Part shown: piece after piece, positions 55,823 through 64,000 of the stretch
Layout of the letters: each line of letters begins with the position of its first letter
Position numbering within the stretch: position 1 is the stretch's first letter
Assembly (NCBI RefSeq): GCF_004664715.2
Contig: NC_051063.1
Location: forward strand, 140,127,843 to 140,191,842
Source: Peromyscus leucopus
Lineage: Eukaryota; Chordata; Mammalia; Rodentia; Cricetidae
DNA: 64,000 nt
Reading direction: 5' to 3'
Notes under the pieces: model-generated
Database searches by the model: none
Seen by the model: only the letters and a program-made list of their open reading frames with translations
Told to the model about the DNA's origin: nothing
Position numbers and translations under genes: made by a program

Positions 55823-56287
55823 AAACCACAAAATTTTCAAGCTTCAAAAAATAAAATTAAAAGACATTAAAAGGAGTCTTCACAATAGGAAAAGGTGTGC
55901 TTGTAAGAGTGTATCATGTTATCATTATTCAAATTATGGTGACAATTTACTTCCAATCCTAAAGTGAGTATGGGTCTTGTCAGAAATCAAATATGATCTT
56001 GAGAAGAAACAAAAGCAAAAGACAAAAGCCTGTGTTTCATGGTTGTATAACTCATTGAGGGCATGTGCACACTGCCTTGTGGTGTGTGTGCCTTCCGATG
56101 AGATCCTGTTTCTCTTCCGGCCTGGAAAGAAATGTAGGGAAAGCTGAGAAAGACCACAGACAGTGTGCAAAATCTCTCTCCCTCGCTATCATTCCTTAGA
56201 ATTAACGTTTATAGTAAGACCTTGCCCAGCACAGGCCTTTAGCAGGAGCTCCTATCTCTTGCCTAAGACAGCAGTAAAATGTCAGCA
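55823..56287. other. No recognisable feature
   Basis: AT-rich, nothing assigned. Confidence 0.4.
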
Positions 56288-56442
56288 ATTGGAGCTGGAG
56301 AGATGGCTCATCAGTTAAGATGACTCGCTGCTCTTGAAGAGGATCAGCGTTCAGTTCTTAGCATCCACATAGTGTCAAGCACATCATCTGTAGCTGCTGT
56401 TTCTGTGGGTCTAATGCCCTCTTTGGCCTCCAAGGACACCAG

Positions 56443-56496
<54 letters not shown>

Positions 56497-56545
56497 AGGC
56501 AAACACTCATATACATACATTAAAAAAATCTTTAAAAATAGTAGA
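56288..56545 (+). mobile_element. B2-clade SINE (B3-like) with internal (CA)n
   Basis: Head 'gagctggagagatggctcat', body 'gtgggtctaatgccctcttt', (CA)26 tract (56443-56494), tail 'cattaaaaaaatctttaaaa'. Confidence 0.9.
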
Positions 56546-56865
56546 TAATTTCTCCCCTCCACGTTAATGTATGGATGGGTCAAGGATGATATGAAAAAAC
56601 ATCTCTGCACTCTGCTCTGTTCTTTTCCCCCCTGTGAACCCAAAACTGCTCTGAGAATACAGTAAAAAATATTATGTGCATATGCATGCAGATGAAAGTA
56701 AATGCAAATTTTTTTGCTTGGAAGAGATGAGGTATCGATGCACAATTTCCCTCAAAATTATGAGGAATCCTTTATACATTCTTTCTTTGCATATATATAA
56801 ATATTATACATAGTGAGTGCCCATAAATTTATATATGTATGAGTATATAAGCACCCAAACTCACC

Positions 56866-56868
<3 letters not shown>

Positions 56869-56911
<43 letters not shown>
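56869..56911. repeat. (TG)n microsatellite
   Basis: About 21 TG units. Confidence 0.97.
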
Positions 56912-56915
<4 letters not shown>

Positions 56916-57039
56916 CTTTTAGTTTTCTGGTAGGAACAGAAGAACAGTGTCTTCTGTGGGCAATTAGGTGACTGTTTCCAGTGGAAAAGACAAACTGATG
57001 ATCTAGGTTCCAATCCAAGAAAGAAAAGGACAATGGCGT

Positions 57040-57345
57040 CAGTTATGATGCAGGAATCTTTTCCGGGTCAGTCCTCCTGGCAAGCGATCAGATGAGAGTG
57101 CACACGGAGACCCCTCTCCTTGGGTACACTGTATAGATTAGTAAGAGTCCTTGCAAACAGTCTTGGGCAACATGTTAACTACTGAAGACTTGGAATAGCT
57201 TTCTTCCAGGAGGGAGGGAAAAACCCTCGATAATGAGCCGCTGACTGGATGTTTATGGCTGGCAAATCCCATAACCCTATAATTTGGCTCCCGATGGCCA
57301 CATTCTTCTTTGGAGCAGAAGCCCGGGGTCAATTATCGCGGTTGG
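57040..57345. promoter_or_regulatory. Candidate conserved non-coding element
   Basis: Repeat-free, with words such as 'ccctcgataatgagccgctg', 'ggcaaatcccataaccctat' and 'gtcaattatcgcggttggta', the last with a CpG-bearing homeodomain core. Several CpGs are kept despite the AT-rich context. Inference from texture. Confidence 0.35.
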
Positions 57346-57524
57346 TAAGCTTTCCTTTTGGGTGTTAGTCAGGGCCAATTTTGCATAAAAGAAGGGTTTC
57401 CTCTCTGGCACTGGCTCTCTCCAATTATGGAAGCATATCCTGGGGTTGTCCTAAATCATATGCTCCAGGGAGCTTTGAGGTTACATGAGGACACATTGAG
57501 GAAGGCATTTCCCACCGAGGCACA

Positions 57525-57574
57525 GGGCAGCACCCGGCACTGCCGGGCAGCACCCGGCACTGCCGGACAGCACC
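57525..57574. repeat. 20-bp GC-rich tandem repeat, 2.5 copies
   Basis: Unit 'gggcagcacccggcactgcc' at 57525 and 57545, then 'ggacagcacc'. The unit is partly self-complementary (ggcag...ctgcc). Confidence 0.95.
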
Positions 57575-57899
57575 AGCTACTACTCTTTCTTTGAACTTCT
57601 AGTTTGCTCATAAGATTCTGGATTCTAAAATTAGAAACAACCTGTCACCAAACCCACAGTGGCCACCGCTGACTTGCACTTAGGGTCAAGGGTGCCTCTG
57701 GCCTGAATTCCCTTTGATTTACCTTCTCTCAAGGAAACCTTCCCATCTCTCCCCTCTATCCATAGTAAGGTGAGTGACAGTTGAGTGAACAGCTGTGAAT
57801 CCAGGACAGACTTTATACCCTCCCTTCTGCGACTCCCACAGCTGGCTGAAAGAGGAAGAATATTTACAAAAGGACAGTGTTATTGTTGGAGAGAATTTG

Positions 57900-58112
57900 A
57901 GACTGGAAGCCATCCCAGGGTCTGAACCCCGTTTCTGCACTTTCTACATAAGTGACCTGGACACATTACTTCATCTTTCTGAGCCTTACTTTACTGAGTT
58001 TGTGCACTGGTGATGGTCACCTTTCTTATGCAGAGTTGTCTTGAAAATTGGCCAAGACACCTTGAACCAAGTGCCTTGTGTGTTGCCTGACACATGCAGA
58101 TGCTCAGCCCAT
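57900..58112 (+). mobile_element. MIR SINE
   Basis: Forward MIR: 'ctgaaccccgtttctgcact', 'taagtgacctggacacatta', 'cttcatctttctgagcctta', 'gaccaagtgccttgtgt'-like 3' part ('aaccaagtgccttgtgtgtt'). Confidence 0.7.
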
Positions 58113-59524
58113 TGTCATCGTTATCTCATTGTTGACATATGAATCTGAGTGTCAAAGAGATGCAGAGGTAGCAGTGGCTGAGCCAGCCAGTCCGTCACTG
58201 TTCTCCAGCCTCTTTGTGTGGGACATCCAGACTGCCCTGTCCCACAAGAGTAGGGGCAAGGGAAGGCTCTGTTGTCTTAATCCCATTATTCTGTGAAACG
58301 TCCCCATGAGAGAAAGGCCCTTCTTTGGGTTGAGTTGGAAGCAAATTTGTACCATTGCTTTGTGTTGCGGCTTTTGTGACTTGAACTGCAGGCAGTATCC
58401 TCCAGTTTTCAGACAACATGTTAGTGAGATCTGTGATTATTCTGCTTGTGGCCAGAGAAACCCAGGGAGGGTAATATGGCAGATCGGAGAAGACCTCTGC
58501 CATGGAGGGACCAATATCCACAGCTCTCTGAACAAGATCTAACAAGATGACGCTGGGTTATCTAAGATCCCCACTGCTTTATCCTCAGTTGCTTTAGGTG
58601 GATCAATGATTTTTATCCAAAGAAATGACAAAAGTGATTTATCATAGGCTTTTTGCTTTGACAACAACCACAAATAAAAAAGCAACGTCAAAGCAAAGCT
58701 CAAAACTTTCTCTTGTGTGGTTTGAAACTCAATGTTTGGAAGGGGCTGGCTATCTCTATCATTAATGATGCCTGTGGTGTGCTAGGGCCATTTCTACCTG
58801 GGGCGTATCTACTTTAGATATTGTTGTGGAGGTGAGAAAATGTCCTGCGCGTTTGAAAATGCCAGGACCACCCACTGCTCGAACTAGTTTTGATCTCTTT
58901 GCAATCTAAAAGAAAAATCCCCAAGTGCGTTACTTTAGCACAAAAACATTGGCAAACAGCTCTGGAGGCTGCTTCTTTCATATCTTGCTGTGGCTTGAAA
59001 GCTCACCCAATTACAGTCCTTAATTTAGGCCACCACAGTCTTATTTTATCCTTCCTGTCCCTCGGAGGCTCCCACCTCCATAATTTCCTAATATCCTGGC
59101 ATCTTCCATTGACTTCAGGAGGCAATGGTCTTGAACCTTTGTTATAACAGCAGGGAGAGCAGGGGCACCATGCTGCTTCAAGGAATGTTTTCTTAGGATA
59201 ACTTAGAAATGTCTGGGAGGGGGAACCTGTGAAGGTACACTTGAGGTTTGGGATGATTTGCTTGTTTTTGTTCTCTTAAAGAAAGGCTTGGGGGCTGGAC
59301 AGATGCTCAGTTGTTAAAGGCTAGGCTTACAACCAAAAATATAAGAAAGATGGGCTTTACTTTAGTAACAAGATGAACCGAAAGAGGGGCAGGGCATTGT
59401 TCAGCCTCATAGTCACACTGAATATGGTTAGTCAGTGCGACAAGAGGGACATTTTGAATAATGTTAAATTTGTTCTTGTTCCATATAGTATGAAAAGGAT
59501 AATTAAGGAATTAAGAATAAAATA
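58113..59524. other. No recognisable gene; possible regulatory DNA
   Basis: Largely repeat-free. The 58340-58520 and 58600-58700 parts look non-random but show no exon structure. A short tRNA-like B2/ID remnant is possible at 59289-59330 ('ggggctggacagatgctcag'). Confidence 0.35.
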
Positions 59525-59526
59525 CA

Positions 59527-59573
<47 letters not shown>

Positions 59574-59728
59574 CACTTTTACATGTGCATATGTGCATCT
59601 TTGCCAAGGCACACATGTGGATGTCAAAGTCAATTCTTTCCTTCCAGTATGTGGCTTTAGGGGATTAAATGAATAAAAGTGGTCAGGTGTCGTGGCAGGG
59701 ATCTTTATCTTGCTGGCCATGATGACTT
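59525..59728 (-). mobile_element. B4-class SINE with (CT)n(GT)n
   Basis: Reversed element. The CT/GT tract (59526-59571) is its tail, then 'cacacatgtggatgtcaaag', 'tctttccttccagtatgtgg', 'gtcaggtgtcgtggcaggga', 'tctttatcttgctggcc'. Confidence 0.65.
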
Positions 59729-59902
59729 TTCTCTGAAATTCTTGGTCACTAAATAATATACAAATAACATGCATTTATGGAAAGCCATATTCACCTGGAC
59801 AAATACTTCCCACATATTTCTTTGAGCAACTTGGAGAATAAGGCCACTTGAGTAGGACTATAAAAATCACAGTCAAGAAAACAGAAAATGAAATCCCCTA
59901 TT

Positions 59903-60291
59903 TGTAGCTAGTTTTCCTGCCTGGCCCACAGTCAGGACAAATCTCTGTCACCTGCCAATCCCACAGCCATTCAGACCCAACCAAGTAAACACAGAGACTT
60001 ATATTGCTTACAAACTGTATGGCCGTGGCAGGCTTCTTGCCTGCTTGCTCAGACTTCTTGTTAACTGTTCTTATATCTTAATTTAATCCATTTCTATGAA
60101 TCTATACCTTGCCACGTGGCTCGTGGCTGATTGTCATGGCGGCAGCTGGCAGTGTCTCCCTGCCTCAGCCTTCCACTTCCCAGGATTCTCCTCTCTCCTT
60201 GTCCTGCCTACTTCCTGCTTGGCCACTGGTCAATCAGTGTTTTATTTATTGACCAATCAGAGCAATTTGACATACAGACCATCCCATAGCA
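59903..60291 (-). mobile_element. Solo LTR, class II ERV-like, with perfect 6-bp target duplication
   Basis: A 389-bp element in minus orientation. The plus strand starts 'tgtagctagttttcctgcct' and ends 'accatcccatagca'. Flanks 'cctatt' (59897-59902 and 60292-60297) are identical. The reversed AATAAA region is 'tcagtgttttatttattgac'. It is more complete than its relative at 10883-11228. Confidence 0.92.
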
Positions 60292-60297
60292 CCTATT

Positions 60298-61440
60298 AGT
60301 GTGAATGCCATAACTATCATAGAAGAATCCACATAAACTCATAAAGATTTTTCTCTAAGCTTCCTGATGGCTTAGTGGGGTAGTTATCATTCTCATTTCA
60401 TAAGGCAAGAAAATGATTCACAAGATGGAAGTGAAAATCCCAATGTTCTTTATTCTCTAGGTGGTGGGGTACTGAGGCAAAAAGGCACCTGACTTCAGGG
60501 ACATGGCTTATATCCACCATGATGAGTAGACCACCTGCCAAGACAACTTCTCATGTGAGTACTAACAGAGTGTTCATGTGTTCTAGGGTCAGCATGGAAC
60601 TTAATCAAGAGCTGAGTTGATTCTTGAAAAACGATCTTTTAAAAAAATCTATCTTTATGTACTTCTTTATGTGCATGTATAGTTTTAGGGTCCACATACA
60701 AATATATGCACCCCCACACAGACATATACAAGCATCAAAAAGTTATAAAACAGGAAACATTACCCTAGTTCTGTCTATCTATCTAGTATTAATACAGGGC
60801 TCTTCAGAAATAATAAGACATGCCTGTGTGCACACATCTGTGTGTGTGTTTGTATGTGTGTGTCTTTGTATATGTTACTGTGGGGGCTGGAAAGTCACAA
60901 GGTCTGCAGCCAGCATGCTGCAGCTGATGGTGCAGCCCCAGTTCAAGAGAAAAGGCCTCAGAACAGAGCCAGCTGACAGCATACATTTCAGTTTAAAACC
61001 CACAATGCCAGCCATGAGAAGAGATGAGATTTCGTTCTGTGCCCAAAGGCTGGAAAAGACCAATATCCTAGGTCTAGCAATTGGTCAGGAGACATTCCTT
61101 CTCAGTCTGTTTTATTCAGGTGCTCTACATATTGAATGGGGCCTACCTATCCTAGGGAGGGAATTTGCTTGACTTAGTCTAGTATTCAAGGGTTAAACTC
61201 ATTTAGAAACACGCTCATAGACATACCCAGCAGGATGTCAGACAACGTAACTAGATACTAGATCAGTTAACACATACAATTAACCATGAGAAGGAAAGGC
61301 TGTGGACTAATGCTTGTGAGCCTGTAAAACACGTATGTTGGAGCCATATCCTCCAAAGCAATATTATTTAGTGATAAGGCCCTCAGGAGGTAGTTAGGTT
61401 TTGACAAAGCCAGGAAAGTGAGGCTTTTCTAGTGGCATTA
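60298..61440. other. No recognisable gene; TG-rich patch
   Basis: A TG-rich stretch lies at 60835-60870. The open frame at 60624-61172 (182 codons) runs through it and has no recognised domain or initiation context, so I do not call it a gene. Confidence 0.4.
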
Positions 61441-61718
61441 GGGGCTGGGGAGGTGCTTTAGTCAGTAAATTGCTTTTCTGGCAGACATGAGGACCTGAGT
61501 TGGGATCTTTAGCACTTACCTAAGAAGCAGAGTACAATGGCTTTATCATATCATTACTATGAGTGCTGGAGAGGCAGAGACAAGATGCCTAGAGTTCACT
61601 ACCAGCCAGTCTACCCAAATCAGTGAGCTCTAAGCTCAGGGGGAGACCCTATCTCAAATTCTAAAGTGGAAAGCAATGGAGGAAGACACCCAAGATTAGC
61701 CTCTCATCTCCATGCATA
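61441..61718 (+). mobile_element. RSINE1 SINE, 5' part (interrupted by ERV)
   Basis: Head 'ggggctggggaggtgcttta', body 'gacatgaggacctgagttgg', 'gctggagaggcagagacaag', 'agggggagaccctatctcaa', 'aatggaggaagacacccaag'. The tail is cut at 'catgcata' and appears to resume at 63786. Confidence 0.88.
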
Positions 61719-62196
61719 CGTAGCATGAATTGTTAGAAGATCTTATTAATAAAAACAAACCTGGAGCCAGGTATTAGGGTGAACGCTGGAAGATCAGAGA
61801 AGAACATGCCACAGCTTCCTCACCCCGCCAGTTCCTCAGCTGATCCTGTTTCCTCAGACTGGAAGCCTCTGAGTTCTCGTCCAAATGGATCTCAGCTGAA
61901 CTGCTGCTAAAAGCCCAAGGCTGGAAAAGCTTAACCAGCCCTAGTTCCTGGTTTTCACACCTTATATACCTTTCTGCTTTCTGCCATCACTTCCTGGAAT
62001 TAAAGGCTCTTGTTACCATGCCTAGCTATTTCCAGTGTGGCTTTGAACTCACAGAGATCCAGACGGATCTCTGCCTCTGGAATGCTAGGATTAAAGGCAT
62101 GTGCCACCACTGCCTAACCTCTATGTTTAATATTATGGCTGTTCTGTTCTCTGACCCCCAGATAATTTTATTGGGGTGCACAATATATCAACCACA
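61719..62196 (-). mobile_element. 3' LTR of non-autonomous class II ERV
   Basis: A 478-bp LTR. The plus strand starts 'cgtagcatgaattgttagaa' (first base changed from T) and ends 'atcaaccaca'. It has B1-like blocks in the middle ('ggattaaaggcatgtgccac'), and the minus strand carries 'ccccaataaaat' near its start. Family as at 40225. Confidence 0.92.
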
Positions 62197-63678
62197 TTTC
62201 CCCCTTTTTTTGTCTAAAATTTAAAAAAGCTTATAATGAATACAAGAAAAACTACATCCAATAAGTATATACAACATATACAGTCAAGAATTACATAAAC
62301 AATGTCTAGTCCATTAACATTTGACAGATTCAGACAAAAAGTCTCCATTATATATATTAACAATGTCCAGTCCAGTAACATTTGATAAACTCGGACAAAA
62401 ATTTCATTACTTACCCTATTTAAAACAAATAGTTCTTTTTAAAAAGTAGATTCAATAATTGACCTTTTAATCTTATCATATCCATATTCTCTCTTTTTCT
62501 TTTCATAATAGATTCAATAATCTATCTTTTGTCATTTTTATATCTCCCCCTTTTTTAGAGTATACTCAATGATCTACCCATTTATCCTATTATTTCTTTA
62601 TCTTTTTTCTCAGAGTAGATTCAATGATCTACCTCATATCTATATTCTCTTTGTTCGTCTTCTTTTTTTTAAACAAAAACTCTGAATCTAATCTCCTTGT
62701 TCAGCTTTCTTCCTGACCATTAACAATTAACAACTTGTAAGCCATTGAATGACCAAAAAAAACACCCACCCCACCTCTTGGGAATGTGGGCATCGTTTTC
62801 TTAAAATTACTTCCTGCTTTCAGGGGCAAAGACATCTTTAGGGAATCCTGAAAAGAAATTTTTTGGGTTAATTGTCAAGTCTTGAGAGATTTAGCTGTAT
62901 CATTTGTCCAGTCTCTTCATAATGGGAAAGTGCAGGGCTGTTTCAAGTCCTTGCTTGAGTAGTCATGAATTTGGATTATCTCAGTTAGCTATCTCTAAAT
63001 TGTCCTAAGCAGTTTGTAGTCCAAAGTCGATCTTTCCGTGGTGTTAGTCAGCTTAATGGTTTTACCATAGTCCATGTGGAATCATTGTTGTGGAGTCCCA
63101 TCATCCTTTTTAAGATTTCAAATTTGCTGTTAGTCATGGTCATGGTTCCCTGCAGACTTTTTTATTTAAAAAAATTTTTTTTGTGCCTCCTCCGTAGTTT
63201 GGAGCAATCACAGTCTGATAAATGTCTGTCTCTCAGAACCATGAATGTTCTTCCCTAGAAGAGACTATCTTCACAGAAATTTCTCCCCACCGTTTGTCTT
63301 GCCAAACTTTTCCAAACTGACCTTTGCTGATGCTTTCTCGTTACACAATGGTCCTGGCAATTCTTCTCTGAACAAGCAGCAGTAAGCCCTTGATCCCAGG
63401 TAGCAGCATCACCGCAGTCACCAACATAATGAGAAGCAGCCAGCAACTCAGAGCAGCAGCCTCTGCCTCCATGGTCCCACCACCATCCGAAGCTTCTCCT
63501 TAGCAAGCCTCCTAGGCTGGCCTCAAATTGGGATCCTCCTGCCTCTGCCTTCTTCAGTAAATTCAACCAGTGTGCCACCGCAACCGGCAACTTGCAGCTC
63601 AGGTCTGAGCTGGAGCCCACAAGGCCACAGGCAAGTAGTTTTTTTTGTGAATTGGTACCACAAATGTTGGGCACCAGA
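62197..63678 (-). mobile_element. ERV internal region, non-coding
   Basis: Flanked by two LTRs. Next to the 3' LTR is a polypurine tract (62197-62211, minus strand AAAAAAAGGGGGAAA). Next to the 5' LTR is a primer-binding site (63659-63676, minus strand TGGTGCCCAAC..., one mismatch to the lysine-tRNA type in the first 11 bases). I find no gag, pro, pol or env: the frames are short, and the longest (63686-63255, minus) has no retroviral motif. A B1-like block lies at about 63505-63590. It is presumably mobilised in trans. Confidence 0.85.
62297..62407. repeat. Direct repeat inside ERV internal region
   Basis: 'aacaatgtctagtccattaa' (62299) recurs as 'aacaatgtccagtccagtaa' (62359), each followed by 'catttga' and 'gacaaaaa' (about 60-bp period). 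Downstream, 'gattcaatgatcta'-type words recur at about 62450, 62511, 62564 and 62611. Confidence 0.85.
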
Positions 63679-63785
63679 TGTAGCACGAATTGTTAGAAGG
63701 TCTTATTAATAAAAACAAACCTGGAGCCAGGTATTGGGGTGAACACTGGAAGATCAGGGAAGCAGAACAAGCCACAGCTTCCTCA
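63679..63785 (-). mobile_element. 5' LTR of the ERV, truncated
   Basis: Only the first 107 plus-strand bases of the LTR remain ('tgtagcacgaattgttagaa' ... 'cagcttcctca'), matching 61719-61823 with about seven substitutions and one 2-base indel. The rest of the LTR and the right-hand target duplication are missing. Confidence 0.9.
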
Positions 63786-63853
63786 TGCACACATACACTT
63801 GTGCATGCACAACACCCCTAGGGATGTACACACATACAATCATGTGCACATGC

Positions 63854-63895
<42 letters not shown>
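63786..63895 (+). mobile_element. RSINE1 tail resuming after ERV, with (CA)n
   Basis: 'tgcacacatacacttgtgca' ... followed by (CA)19 (63857-63895). This fits the CA-rich tail of the RSINE1 cut at 61718. Confidence 0.7.
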
Positions 63896-63896
<1 letters not shown>

Positions 63897-64000
63897 CCCT
63901 TCTTCTGTCATGTGACAATAAGGGAGATCTCCATCTACAGTCCAGAAAGATGGCTCTGATGTGAACCTGCCCCCTGTTGCTCCCTCATCTAGCATTTCCA

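Noticed and set aside
60624..61172. 182-codon plus-strand open frame
   Set aside because: Contains a TG-repeat segment (VCVFVCVCLCICY) and no recognisable domain; judged spurious.
63255..63686. 143-codon minus-strand frame in the ERV internal region, possible retroviral protein
   Set aside because: It spans a B1-like block and shows no gag, protease, reverse transcriptase or envelope motif.

Overview
This is rodent nuclear DNA, most likely from a cricetid (hamster, vole or deer-mouse group). The evidence is B1, B2/B3, ID, B4/RSINE1 and ORR1-type MaLR repeats, plus a young B1 (2541-2690) whose 3' half reads 'ccaggaaaggcacaaagc', a variant I associate with Cricetidae. The window is AT-rich and intergenic or deep-intronic in character. 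I see no protein-coding gene, no convincing exon, no tRNA/rRNA/snRNA gene, no CRISPR array and no prokaryotic or viral operon. Long open frames fall in low-complexity or repeat sequence, with one weak exception (9441-9719) that I could not assign.

Layout. 1-12 kb: a diverged inverted repeat pair (81-265 / 2830-3006), a B3-B1 pair, a candidate conserved element (3610-3850), an ancient L1 fragment, LTRs at 5477-5881, 6578-6995 and 10883-11228, and an MLT1-like LTR near 12 kb. 12-20 kb: mostly unannotatable, then an RSINE1 split by a MaLR LTR (17145-17905) and L1 3' UTR fragments, one split by a B3. 20-27 kb: repeat-poor, with several candidate regulatory stretches. 27-32 kb: two L1 3' UTR fragments tail to tail, the second carrying a 27-bp x 15 minisatellite; then MIR, RSINE1, B2 and MER5A. 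32-40 kb: candidate conserved DNA, microsatellites and a 0.3-kb direct duplication (38690 / 39815). 40-54 kb: a solo LTR with perfect 6-bp target duplication, many B3 SINEs, several ancient L1M fragments and a candidate homeodomain-rich conserved element at 48885-49145. 54-64 kb: MIR, a MaLR LTR nested in an L1 3' UTR, a B4, a further solo LTR, and a non-autonomous class II endogenous retrovirus (61719-63785) with two LTRs, PPT and PBS, inserted into an RSINE1.

The clearest results are structural: exact target-site duplications defining insertions at 2541, 10883, 40225 and 59903; three nested-insertion histories; the origin of the minisatellite inside L1 3' UTR sequence; and several local duplications not explained by known repeat families. 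I found no new gene system. The candidate conserved non-coding elements are judged from sequence texture only and need cross-species alignment. Repeat family names are from memory of consensus sequences; sub-family names are deliberately loose.
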